Assembly: GCA_964649725.1 (NCBI GenBank)
Contig: CAZYTM010000002.1
Span: forward strand, 474,555-538,554
Length of the DNA stretch: 64,000 bases
Source of the DNA: CAZYTM01 sp964649725
GTDB lineage: Bacteria > Desulfobacterota > Desulfuromonadia > Geobacterales > Geobacteraceae
Direction of reading: 5' to 3'
Below, piece by piece: positions 17,118 to 26,211 of the stretch (positions within the stretch are counted from its first letter, which is position 1; the number at the start of each line of letters is the position of its first letter). The notes below the pieces were generated by a model. The model was given only the letters and a program-made list of their open reading frames with translations, ran no database searches and was not told the origin of the DNA. The translations under genes were made by a program, and so were the position numbers.

Positions 17118-19598
17118 ATGTCTTTTTCAACATATTTCGAACAGCACGAGGAACAGGCATTCGTGGCAAAGGCTCTGGCCACTGCAGTTGCCATTATCCT
17201 CGTGAAAAATTTCCTGGCCGGCCTCATCACCTATCTCCTGCTGATCTTCCCGATAGTCTTCCTAATAGTCATCAGGATGCATGCGGCGACCACCGGCAGA
17301 AGCTCAATGGAGCTACTCCGGGAACATATAACCCTCTTCCCGCTGATGCGCTCGGAGAGCGAGCGGCGGACCGAGGTAAAACCGTGGGTGACCTACGGCA
17401 TCATCTTCGCCAATATTCTCATCTTCTACTTTTTCGAGATGAATGTCCCGGCTGAGTTGATCTCCAACAATCTGATCTTCCTGCCGCGCGACCCCGATCT
17501 TTTCAATGTCCCTTTGAGCGCCTTTACCGCGATCTTTCTCCATGCCAGCGGCGGTCATCTCTGGGGGAACATGATGTTCCTCTGGGTAGTCGGGACTGCT
17601 GTCGAACGGCGGGTCGGTTGGCAGAAATTCTCCTGGCTCTACCTGCTCACCGGTCTTATCGGCGGCCTTGTCTATATCCTGGTCGAATTCCTCTTCCAGG
17701 GGCGAGCTGGCCATGCCCTGGGCGCTTCCGGCGCCATTGCCGGGATCATGGGGATATTTGCCGTCCGCTGCTACTTCAAGAGCATGATCTTCCCGCTGCC
17801 GATCCTCGGCATCTTTTCGCTGATACTGCCGCTCAGTCTGAAGATCAGGCTCAACTCCCTGGTGATCATGGCGCTCTTCTTCCTCTCCGACCTCTCCGGC
17901 GGCATCGAGCAGATTACCGGCCAAAGCAGTTCGATGGTGGGTCACTGGGCACATCTGGGGGGGATGATCTCCGGGATGCTCATAGCCGGCTATCTGAAGC
18001 TCGGTGAGGATGCTGTCGAAGAGCGGCACCTGGAGATCGGCATCAAGGCATCGGAAGCAACCTCCGGCTTCTCGGAGGGGGAGCGGTCGTTGCAGATCGC
18101 CCTGGAACGGAGCCCGGATAATATCGACGCGCTACTGGCCATGGCGCGGCTGAAGACCAAATTCCAGAACACCCCGGAAGGGAAGGAGCTTTACGAAAAG
18201 GTGCTCCGGCTGCTTTTTACCGAACGGCCGGCTGAAGTGGCGGAGCTCTTCCGCGAATACTACAACAAATATCTCTCGGTCCCGCCTGACCCGCAGCTTC
18301 TGTTCCGGCTGGCCGAATCACTGCAAAAGACGGGCGATATCGATCTCGCTATCCACGCATTGGAACGCCTCGTGGAGATGGCGGAAACTTCACGGCAGAT
18401 GCGGGAGAAGGCGCTCTTCCAGCTGGCAACGCTACTGGAGTACAATAGCTGTTTCGAGGCTGCCCGCAGCTCTTTCGCCCGGTTCGTTGCCGAATACCCC
18501 GCTTCTATCCTGGCAGAAAAAGCGCGGGAAAAGGCGGGCGACCTGGTTTACACACCACTACCCGCATCAACGCCGGTGGATAAGAAGCCACAGCAATGCC
18601 CGGCATGCCGGGCAGATATGGTCCTCCGCCCGTCAACCAGTGGCGCGAACAAGGGGAGGCTTTTCCATGTCTGCAGTTCCTACCCAGACTGCAGCACCTA
18701 TCTGCCGGTAGTCGAAGCGGCGGAAGCAGCCGAACATTCGGCTCAGCTACCGCAACAGCTGCCGGAGCGCTATATTCTTGTTTTCGACGGGAGCATTTCG
18801 CTGTCGTCTGACCCGGAAGAGACCAGGGTTAATCTCGCCACCCTCTTCCGCTGCGGACGGGAGCGGATCGACCGGCTCTTCAGCGAAAAGAGGACTGTAC
18901 TGAAGCGAGGCCTTGACCAGGAGGCCGCCCTGAAGCTGAAGGAGAGCTTCGACCGGACCGGCGCGATCTGCACTATCGAGGCAGAGGAGACTCCTGCTGT
19001 CGCAACCAAATTCCCCCCTGTCGAACCGCCGCCGCAACAGGTCGAACCACCGCTGCAGGCAGAGGCTCCTCCCCCCCCGGCCGGACAACTCGATATCGAG
19101 TGTCCAAAATGCGGCTATCTTCAGACAAGGGGGGAGTGGTGCGAGCGGTGCGGAGTTATATTTGCCAAGCTGGCCGGTCAGGCGGAACGGGAATTCCACT
19201 CCTTTCATGAGCATCTCCCTGGTGGGGAAGGTAGCCGGGGCATGGCTGAAGGAGTGGCCAGGCGGTGGGCCATGACCTGCCATCTGCTCGCCTTTTCCGG
19301 TCTCCTTATCCCCTTTGGCAACATCCTCGGGCCGCTGGCGATCTGGCTCTGGAAACGGAAAGAGTCCGACTTTGTCGATATCCATGGTAAAATAGCAATC
19401 AACTTCCAACTGACGCTCCTCCTCTTCCTCATCGGCGCCCTGATGGCGGCGATCTTTACCGGCATTCTGATGATATTCGTCAAACCGCTCCTGACAATCC
19501 TGGCGATCTATACGGTCGTGATGATAATTGTCGCCGCGGTCAAGGCTTATCAGGGGGAATATCCGGAAATAGCGCTGAGCGCGGAGTTCATCAAATAA
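17118..19598 (+). CDS. Multidomain rhomboid-family intramembrane protease fusion
   Basis: 826 residues. In order: an N-terminal span (about 16-60); a rhomboid protease domain (about 95-295) with nucleophile Ser204 in GASGAIAG and His279 in AHLGG; a TPR-like helical region (about 310-475); a topoisomerase-type zinc ribbon (CPACRAD to CSSYPDC, about 493-530); a small domain with conserved VFDGSI spacing (about 550-630); a Pro-rich linker; a second zinc ribbon (CPKCGY..CERC, about 655-680); and a C-terminal DUF4870-like membrane domain (about 710-825). The rhomboid dyad is complete, so activity on membrane substrates is likely. GAGGAG precedes the start. Combining rhomboid, TPR, two zinc ribbons and DUF4870 in one chain is unusual. 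Confidence 0.88.
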   Translation: MSFSTYFEQHEEQAFVAKALATAVAIILVKNFLAGLITYLLLIFPIVFLIVIRMHAATTGRSSMELLREHITLFPLMRSESERRTEVKPWVTYGIIFANILIFYFFEMNVPAELISNNLIFLPRDPDLFNVPLSAFTAIFLHASGGHLWGNMMFLWVVGTAVERRVGWQKFSWLYLLTGLIGGLVYILVEFLFQGRAGHALGASGAIAGIMGIFAVRCYFKSMIFPLPILGIFSLILPLSLKIRLNSLVIMALFFLSDLSGGIEQITGQSSSMVGHWAHLGGMISGMLIAGYLKLGEDAVEERHLEIGIKASEATSGFSEGERSLQIALERSPDNIDALLAMARLKTKFQNTPEGKELYEKVLRLLFTERPAEVAELFREYYNKYLSVPPDPQLLFRLAESLQKTGDIDLAIHALERLVEMAETSRQMREKALFQLATLLEYNSCFEAARSSFARFVAEYPASILAEKAREKAGDLVYTPLPASTPVDKKPQQCPACRADMVLRPSTSGANKGRLFHVCSSYPDCSTYLPVVEAAEAAEHSAQLPQQLPERYILVFDGSISLSSDPEETRVNLATLFRCGRERIDRLFSEKRTVLKRGLDQEAALKLKESFDRTGAICTIEAEETPAVATKFPPVEPPPQQVEPPLQAEAPPPPAGQLDIECPKCGYLQTRGEWCERCGVIFAKLAGQAEREFHSFHEHLPGGEGSRGMAEGVARRWAMTCHLLAFSGLLIPFGNILGPLAIWLWKRKESDFVDIHGKIAINFQLTLLLFLIGALMAAIFTGILMIFVKPLLTILAIYTVVMIIVAAVKAYQGEYPEIALSAEFIK

Positions 19599-19624
19599 CC
19601 GGGGGACAAGGAGACTTCCTCCAA

Positions 19625-20935
19625 TTGCAGAGATCAGCCCACCCCGTAGCCGGGACAGACAAGATACACCCCCTGCCCATCGCCCGCTATCTGGCCGACC
19701 GGGCCATCCTGCGACCATGGCGGATCGAGGGGGAGGCCGGGACCTGTTTCGACGGCGCCATCGTTATCCCGGCCCTGGCAGAGAGCGACCGCCTCTTTGC
19801 CACCCTAGCCTCACTCGCCGCCAATCCTCCTGAATATCTGGAACGCTTCCTGGTGCTGGTGGTGGTCAACCATCGCCAAGACGCAACCGCCGGGGAGAAG
19901 GGGGATAACGCAAGCACCCTGGCCCAGCTCGCCAAGCTGGCTGCTACTGCTACGCCGCTGCGATTGGCCTGGGTCGATGCCGCCTCTGCCGGGCTGGAGA
20001 TGCCCCTTAAGGATGGCGGCGTCGGCCTGGCGAGAAAGATCGGCCTCGACCTGGCGCTGCAGCGTCTCTGCGGGAACGGCAAGGAACTGCTGCTGGTCTG
20101 CCTCGATGCAGATACCCTGGTACAGCCCGACTATCTGCCGAGCCTGGTCGCTCAGTTCAGCAAGAGCAGTGCCGGCGGCTGGGTCCTCCCCTTCTGCCAC
20201 CAGCCCGGAAGCAGTGCGGCAGAGGATACGGCCATCACCCTTTACGAACTATATCTGCGCTGCTACGTACTGGGGCTCAAACTGGCCGGTTCTCCGTATG
20301 GCTTCCATACAGTCGGCAGCGCCATGGCCTGCCGCGGGACAGCCTATGCAAGAATGGGGGGGATGAACCGACGCAAGGCAGGTGAAGACTTCTATTTTCT
20401 GCAGCAGCTCCATAAGACTGCCGGTGTCGAAGAGTTGCACGGGACTGTTGTCTCCCCCTCGCCACGCCCCTCCCACCGGGTCCCCTTCGGCACCGGCCGG
20501 ACTGTCTCCCGCTTCACGGCAGGCGATAGCGAGGCAGTAACCTTCTACCAGACCGGGACCTACCGTATCCTCGGCAGCTGGCTCGAGCTGGCTGCCAACG
20601 GGGTCGGCAACTCCGGCGAAGCGCTCCTGAAGGATGCCTCCCGCCTCTCCAGCGAGCTCGCCTCATATCTGGAGAGGGAGCATTTTGTCGCGACATGGGA
20701 CCGGCTGCGACAAACCCACCGCAGCGGGGAGTCCTTGCGCAAGGCGTTCCACGACTGGTTCGATGCCTTCCGCACCATGCAGCTGATCCACCATCTCTCC
20801 GCCGCGACCTTCCCCCGCGGCAGTGCAGCCGAGACCATCCCACCTCTCCTGTGCTGGGCCGGCCTCTCTTCAGCAAACGATCCTGCCAGCCAACTGGCAC
20901 TGCTCCGCAACGAGCAGCTCGGCACGAGTCGCTGA
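19625..20935 (+). CDS. GT2-like glycosyltransferase
   Basis: 436 residues starting at TTG with AAGGAG eleven bases upstream. A GT-A fold is suggested by the N-terminal block (GAIVIPALAESDRLFATLAS), the DXD-type motif CLDADTLVQPDY near residue 165 and the later GEDFYFLQQL box, which matches the ED motif of GT2 enzymes. No membrane span, so it would act in the cytoplasm with a nucleotide sugar. The acceptor is unknown. The C-terminal 120 residues are helical and not recognised. It lies between the rhomboid fusion and the ExeA/GspB pair, all on one strand. Confidence 0.75.
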   Translation: MQRSAHPVAGTDKIHPLPIARYLADRAILRPWRIEGEAGTCFDGAIVIPALAESDRLFATLASLAANPPEYLERFLVLVVVNHRQDATAGEKGDNASTLAQLAKLAATATPLRLAWVDAASAGLEMPLKDGGVGLARKIGLDLALQRLCGNGKELLLVCLDADTLVQPDYLPSLVAQFSKSSAGGWVLPFCHQPGSSAAEDTAITLYELYLRCYVLGLKLAGSPYGFHTVGSAMACRGTAYARMGGMNRRKAGEDFYFLQQLHKTAGVEELHGTVVSPSPRPSHRVPFGTGRTVSRFTAGDSEAVTFYQTGTYRILGSWLELAANGVGNSGEALLKDASRLSSELASYLEREHFVATWDRLRQTHRSGESLRKAFHDWFDAFRTMQLIHHLSAATFPRGSAAETIPPLLCWAGLSSANDPASQLALLRNEQLGTSR

Positions 20936-21012
20936 CCGGCTTTCAACTTGAAATACAGCCTCATTTGTGAAATAGTGGAGTCTGTAGCGCTACCGATTCC
21001 AGAGAGCCAACT

Positions 21013-22620
21013 ATGTATTGTGAATTCTACGGGTTCAAGGAAAAACCGTTCACCACGACCCCTAATCCGCGCTTCATCTTCCTCAGCAAAAACCATAAGG
21101 AGGCGTTTGCCCATCTCCTTTACGGCATCGACCACCATGCCGGTTTCATCGAATTGACCGGCGAGGTCGGCACCGGCAAGACCACGGTACTCCGTTCACT
21201 CTTAAGCCAACTGGAAGAGACCAGTCACCGCAGTGCCCTGATCCTCAACCCCTGTCTCTCTGCACCGGAACTGCTCCGGAGCATCAACCGCGAATACGGT
21301 ATACCCTGGCAAGGGCTGAACAGCGCAGAACTGCTGGATGCGCTGAACCTTTTCCTGGTGGATGAGCACAAAAACGGCCGGAGCGTAGTACTGGTCATCG
21401 ATGAGGCGCAGAACCTGGAGCCGGCGGTGCTGGAGCAACTACGGCTGGTCTCCAACCTTGAGACCGAGACCACCAAACTGATCCAGATCATCCTGGCCGG
21501 ACAGCCTGAACTGCGACAGCTGCTGCGCCGGCCGGAACTCCGCCAGGTAGGGCAGCGGGTCAGCGTCACCTATCATCTTCAGCCGATGGACTTCACCGAC
21601 ACCTGCAACTATATAGAGCACCGCCTGGAGGTTGCCGGTGGCTGGAAGGCAGCCACCTTTGTCCCGGCTGCCCTGAAAAAACTCTATCAATACAGCGGCG
21701 GTATCCCGCGGCTGCTTAACATCGCCTGCGACCGTGCCCTGTTGATCGGCTATACCGAGGAGAGCCGCGAGATAAGTGCGCCGATGGCAGCCAGGGCGAT
21801 TATCGAGGTGCGGGGGGACGAACCGCCTCGATATATGTCGCGCCGTTGGCTGACAGCAGTTGCAGTCGCTGTCGCCATGGTAGGCAGCATCGCTTTCTGG
21901 GGGTGGCGCAGCAGTGCTACGCCGGCAAAAAGAGCCAGCAGAGCAGTTGCTGCAACAGATTTCCTGCCAGCAGTGAGCCGCGAACTTGCATCTATCAGCG
22001 AATCAGCCAGCAACATTAAAGCCTTTAACGCCCTGGCAGCTCTCTGGCAGGCCCCGCCCGCCCAACCCCCACCTTCTGATAACGGAACTGTCGACCTGGA
22101 GCTACTTGCCCGAGAGCGCTCCCTGCAACTGCTGAGATTCAGCGGCAGCCTCGGTCTGCTGCAACGGATCGGGAGCCCGGCGGTACTGGAGATCACCCCC
22201 CCTGGAGCGACCGGGAAGCGCTATCTGGCCATCACCGGCATGAGTGGCGACCGATTGCAGATCATGCCGGCTTTGCTCGGCCGGAGCGAGATAGGGAGTA
22301 GCGAACTGGAGAGTATCTGGTCGGGTCGTGGGTATCTGCTCTGGCGCAATTTCCATTCTATCCCGACCCTTGTTGCGGCTGGCACCAGGGGGGACGGGGT
22401 GAGCAAACTGCAGCAACTGCTGAAAAGAGCCGGAGTGATGCCGCAGGAGCCGACCGGTATCTTTGACAAGACCACTATAGCCGCGGTCCGCAAATTCCAG
22501 TCAAGCCAGGGGGTGACGGCAGATGGCCGGGTCGGCAACCAGACGCTGCTGCTTCTCTACCGGGTCGCCGGCCAGAATCCTCAACCAAGCCTGCAAGGCC
22601 TAGGGGGGAACAACCGATGA
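21013..22620 (+). CDS. ExeA/GspA-like AAA ATPase with peptidoglycan-binding domain
   Basis: 535 residues. The AAA domain has Walker A GEVGTGKTT (50-58) and Walker B VVLVIDEAQ (125-133). A single membrane span lies near 277-295, and the periplasmic part ends in a PG_binding_1 domain (about 456-525; GVSKLQQLLKRAG, then VRKFQSSQG). This layout matches ExeA, which with ExeB/GspB helps place the type II secretin through the peptidoglycan. The next gene encodes a GspB-like protein and overlaps by four bases. No other type II secretion gene is in the window. Confidence 0.92.
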   Translation: MYCEFYGFKEKPFTTTPNPRFIFLSKNHKEAFAHLLYGIDHHAGFIELTGEVGTGKTTVLRSLLSQLEETSHRSALILNPCLSAPELLRSINREYGIPWQGLNSAELLDALNLFLVDEHKNGRSVVLVIDEAQNLEPAVLEQLRLVSNLETETTKLIQIILAGQPELRQLLRRPELRQVGQRVSVTYHLQPMDFTDTCNYIEHRLEVAGGWKAATFVPAALKKLYQYSGGIPRLLNIACDRALLIGYTEESREISAPMAARAIIEVRGDEPPRYMSRRWLTAVAVAVAMVGSIAFWGWRSSATPAKRASRAVAATDFLPAVSRELASISESASNIKAFNALAALWQAPPAQPPPSDNGTVDLELLARERSLQLLRFSGSLGLLQRIGSPAVLEITPPGATGKRYLAITGMSGDRLQIMPALLGRSEIGSSELESIWSGRGYLLWRNFHSIPTLVAAGTRGDGVSKLQQLLKRAGVMPQEPTGIFDKTTIAAVRKFQSSQGVTADGRVGNQTLLLLYRVAGQNPQPSLQGLGGNNR

Positions 22621-23288
22621 GTTCGATTCTGAAAGCCCTGCAGAAACTGGAGCAGGAAAAACGGGCCCGGCGCAGCGGCAACCAGGACATAGCTGCCGGG
22701 GTGTTGCGCAACGGCCGCCGGCCGCCACCGCGGCCAGCCTGGATCTTTCCGGCAACGCTGGCTATCACCACCCTCATCGCCGTGCTGGTGACCTATCTTG
22801 TCGTGCGCCCGGCTCCAGAGACCGTGACAACTGTAAAGAGCTCCCCCCCTACCGCTGATCTTCCCCACCAGCCGCCCGGTTTACCCCCTGGCACGACCGC
22901 AGCACCTGAAGCTCCGGCCAACTATCTGATAATCCCGGGGAACACCGCCCCGGAGGGGTATCTCTCCGCTACACCGCCGCGCTCAACACCTCTCCCAGCC
23001 GCACCTGCGACAGAGTTGCCGCAGCACTCCCTGCCGCCACCTGTTTCGGTCGCTGAACCGGCACCGGCAGAACCGCCGGCACCGGTAGAAAAGCATCCCC
23101 GTCTGAGCGTCACCGGCATCGGCTGGCAGAAGGACAGTTCGTCCCGTCTCGCCGTGGTGAACGGCACTGCCGTCAGCGAAGGGAGCAGTATCGAAGGGGC
23201 CAGGGTCGAGGAGATATTCCCGGACAGGGTCCGCTTCTCGGCTGCCGGCGAACGGTTCGAAGTCTTCATCGGCAAGGCCAACCATTGA
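22617..23288 (+). CDS. GspB-like secretion assembly protein
   Basis: 223 residues. It begins MSSILKALQKLEQEKR, the typical GspB/ExeB opening, followed by a membrane span (about 45-63), a Pro/Ala-rich periplasmic linker (65-155) and a C-terminal GspB domain (about 160-222; LSVTGIGWQKD to FEVFIG). It overlaps the ExeA-like gene by ATGA and forms its partner. The linker length suits spanning the periplasm. Confidence 0.9.
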   Translation: MSSILKALQKLEQEKRARRSGNQDIAAGVLRNGRRPPPRPAWIFPATLAITTLIAVLVTYLVVRPAPETVTTVKSSPPTADLPHQPPGLPPGTTAAPEAPANYLIIPGNTAPEGYLSATPPRSTPLPAAPATELPQHSLPPPVSVAEPAPAEPPAPVEKHPRLSVTGIGWQKDSSSRLAVVNGTAVSEGSSIEGARVEEIFPDRVRFSAAGERFEVFIGKANH

Positions 23289-23295
23289 GAATGCC

Positions 23296-24900
23296 ATGCT
23301 CTCCTATCTGATTCGCGGCGCTTTACTGGTAGATGGCTCTGGCAACCCACCCTGCCGTGCCGATCTGGCAGTGCGCAACAACCTGATAGTGGCGGTTGAG
23401 GAAGATATCCGCGAGCAGGCCGGGATTTTGCTGGAGGCTGACGGTCTGGTGCTGGCACCCGGCTTTATCGACCTGCACAGTCATACCGATGCGACCCTCG
23501 CTCTTTATCCCGACTGCGAAAGCAAGCTGTTTCAGGGGGTGACCACCGAAGTGACCGGCAACTGCGGCTTAGGCTGCTTTCCGCTGCGCCCCGGCGGCGA
23601 AGCAGAACTGGCCGACTATCTCTATCTGCACGACTTTACCCTGCCAATGACAGGGATAGACTGGCATGATCTCGCCAGCTATGCCGAGCATCTCGAGCGC
23701 ACCGGCAGCACCCTTAATATGGCGCCGCTGGTCGGCCACGCGCCGTTACGGATCGCTGCCATCGGCATGGTCCAGCGACCGGCGACTACAGCCGAACTGG
23801 AAAAGCTGCAGCAGCTCCTGGCGAAGGAGATGCAGCAGGGTGCCTGGGGGGTCTCGACCGGTCTAATCTACCCCCCGGGGAGCGCCGCCACGACGGTCGA
23901 ACTGCTCGCCCTTGCCCGAACCGTTGCAGCTTACGATGGCATCTATGCCAGTCATATCCGCAATGAAGGGGATGAACTGCTCGCTGCCCTGGATGAGGCG
24001 ATCGCCATCGGCCGGGAAAGCGGCGCCAGAGTCCAGGTCTCCCACCTGAAGGCCATGGGGAGAAAGAGCCGCGGGATGGGGGGAGAGCTGCTGGCACGTC
24101 TGGCCAGCGCCAGAGGGGAAGGGGTAGATATCGGCGCCGACCAGTACCCTTATGCCGCCTCGGCCACCTCGCTCACAGCACTACTACCCCAATGGGCCCA
24201 CGATGGCGGTCCGGCGGCAATGCTGCAGAGGTTGCATGACAGGGATTTGCACAACAGGCTGGAAGCAGATATCGATATCGCCCTGGAATCCAGGGAAGGG
24301 GGGGACGGCATCATGGTGAGCAACTGCCGCTCGGAGCGGAACCGCCAGCTGTCGGGCAAGACCATCGCCGCCATTGCCAGCGCCTGGGGTTGCACTGCCG
24401 CAGCTGCAGTGATCAGGCTCCTTGCCGAGGAGAGCGGCGCAGTAGGCGCCATCTTCTTCTCCATGGATGAGGAGGATGTGCAGACTATCATGGCTGACCC
24501 GGAGGTGGCGACAGGTTCGGACGGACATGGGCTTAATGCGGCAGCAGCAGCAGGCGAAGCGACCCACCCCCGCTCCTACGGTACCTTCCCACGGGTACTC
24601 GGGCGTTACGTGCGGGATAGTGCGACCCTCTCCATGGCTGCTGCAATCCGCAAGATGACCAGCCTGCCGGCCAGCCGACTCGGCATTACCGATCGGGGGG
24701 TGCTCCGTGCCGGCTTGGCCGCCGACCTGGTGCTCTTCGACCCGGCCCGGATCATCGATTGCGCCACATTTGCCGAACCGCATCGTTATGCGGCCGGGAT
24801 CGTCCATCTGCTGGTGAATGGCACCCCGGTGCTCCTTGATGGCAAGCTGACCGGAGCCAAGCCAGGGAAGGTATTACGGCGAGGGGTAAAACTTTGCTAG
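23296..24900 (+). CDS. N-acyl-D-amino-acid deacylase family amidohydrolase
   Basis: 534 residues of the amidohydrolase superfamily, D-aminoacylase type. The first metal site is visible as HSHTD (His61, His63) with the family Cys90 in TGNCGLG. Further histidine regions (YASHIRNEGD, QVSHLKAMG) and the distal Asp in GSDGHGL complete the barrel pattern. It should release D-amino acids or related compounds from N-acyl derivatives. The stop overlaps the start of the following permease gene, so uptake and hydrolysis are probably linked. The exact substrate is unknown. Confidence 0.9.
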   Translation: MLSYLIRGALLVDGSGNPPCRADLAVRNNLIVAVEEDIREQAGILLEADGLVLAPGFIDLHSHTDATLALYPDCESKLFQGVTTEVTGNCGLGCFPLRPGGEAELADYLYLHDFTLPMTGIDWHDLASYAEHLERTGSTLNMAPLVGHAPLRIAAIGMVQRPATTAELEKLQQLLAKEMQQGAWGVSTGLIYPPGSAATTVELLALARTVAAYDGIYASHIRNEGDELLAALDEAIAIGRESGARVQVSHLKAMGRKSRGMGGELLARLASARGEGVDIGADQYPYAASATSLTALLPQWAHDGGPAAMLQRLHDRDLHNRLEADIDIALESREGGDGIMVSNCRSERNRQLSGKTIAAIASAWGCTAAAAVIRLLAEESGAVGAIFFSMDEEDVQTIMADPEVATGSDGHGLNAAAAAGEATHPRSYGTFPRVLGRYVRDSATLSMAAAIRKMTSLPASRLGITDRGVLRAGLAADLVLFDPARIIDCATFAEPHRYAAGIVHLLVNGTPVLLDGKLTGAKPGKVLRRGVKLC

Positions 24901-26201
24901 ATCCTCTTCCGCCACTCTGCTGGGGTCTGCTCGGGCTGGCACCGCTGCTGCTCTACATCATCCTCGTCTACCGCGGGGTCGACATACTGGCCGCCACTGC
25001 GCTCTGTGTAGTAATAGGCGCTCTGCTCAGCCACCAGACCCTGCTCTCCTTTGCCACCGCACTCGCCAACAGCATGGGCTCATTCCTGGCCCTGGTCGGG
25101 CTGATAATCATGCTCGGCCGGGGGCTCGGCGAAGTGCTCTGCGCCACCAGGGTCTCCCATACCATAGTACACCGGATCATCCATAGCATCGGTGTCGACA
25201 CGGAGAAGAAGGCGATGCTCGGCATCATGGCAGCCTGCCTGGTGATGGTCGGCCTGCTCGGCACCATGGCCGGCGGCAATGCCATCATCGCCCCGATCGT
25301 CGTGCCGATCGCCGCTGCAGTCGGGCTGTCGCGCAGCACGGTCGGCGTTATTTTCCAGGCCGTCGGTGAAGAGGCACTGATCCTCGGCCCCTTTACCCCG
25401 CCGGTCATCACCCTGCTCGGGCTGACCCGGATCAGCTACGGCGATATGCTCCTCTATGTCTCCGGTCCGGTGGCGCTGATCACCCTGCTGGCAACCTGGT
25501 GCATGCTGCAACGGATCCAGCGGCAGACCAGAGAGAGCCACCCCTACCCCCTGCAGGACGATCTGCAGGGATTCGTCCCGACTCCGCAGAGCCGCCGAGC
25601 CACAGCGCTGTTCTGCACCCTCTTCCTGGCTGCGGTCGGTTACGGTATTGCAGTCAAAGCGCCGACCTCGTTCGTCATCGTCATCATGCTCGGGCTGTCG
25701 CTCCTGACCGGCCTGGCCGGCGGGCTTCGCAGCACCGAGATCCTGCAGCTGGTCATCAAGGGGATGGCCGGGAATGTCGGCCTCTTCCTCCTCTTTCTCC
25801 TGCTCGACCCTTTCATCATCTTTGTCGACAAGGCAGGCGGTTTTGCCGCCCTCACCACCCTGCTCAAGCCGCTCATGGAAACGGGGGGAAAATCGACCAT
25901 CGTCATCACCGGTGGCCTGCTCGGCGCCTTCGGCATCAGCGGCGCCACAGTGGCGACCCTGAAGCTGCTGCACGAGATGTTCGCCCCGCTGCTTGGCAGC
26001 GCCGGAGTGTCGATGCTCGCCTGGTCACTGGCGCTGGTGGTGGCCACCAGGGTGCACAACTTCGTCTTCCCCGGTGCCAATATGGTCAGTTCGTTGGGCT
26101 TTGCCGATTCCGACGACATGCAGTCCATGTTGCAGAACGGCTGGCTGGTCGCTGCCTGTCAGCTCACCTTCCTCATCCTCTTCAGTATTGTTGCGGCATG
26201 A
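24894..26201 (+). CDS. Ion-transporter-superfamily permease (GntP/NhaC-like)
   Basis: 435 residues with about eleven hydrophobic spans. The start is TTG, chosen because GAGGGG lies upstream and it overlaps the deacylase stop by seven bases. Two half repeats are visible, each with a Gly-rich re-entrant-like region (GTMAGGNAIIAPIV and GAFGISGATVATLK), typical of IT-superfamily carriers such as gluconate, citrate or Na+/H+ exchangers. The coupling to a D-aminoacylase suggests import of an N-acyl amino acid or short peptide; this is inferred from context. Confidence 0.8.
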   Translation: MLDPLPPLCWGLLGLAPLLLYIILVYRGVDILAATALCVVIGALLSHQTLLSFATALANSMGSFLALVGLIIMLGRGLGEVLCATRVSHTIVHRIIHSIGVDTEKKAMLGIMAACLVMVGLLGTMAGGNAIIAPIVVPIAAAVGLSRSTVGVIFQAVGEEALILGPFTPPVITLLGLTRISYGDMLLYVSGPVALITLLATWCMLQRIQRQTRESHPYPLQDDLQGFVPTPQSRRATALFCTLFLAAVGYGIAVKAPTSFVIVIMLGLSLLTGLAGGLRSTEILQLVIKGMAGNVGLFLLFLLLDPFIIFVDKAGGFAALTTLLKPLMETGGKSTIVITGGLLGAFGISGATVATLKLLHEMFAPLLGSAGVSMLAWSLALVVATRVHNFVFPGANMVSSLGFADSDDMQSMLQNGWLVAACQLTFLILFSIVAA

Positions 26202-26211
26202 ATGGTCTTGT

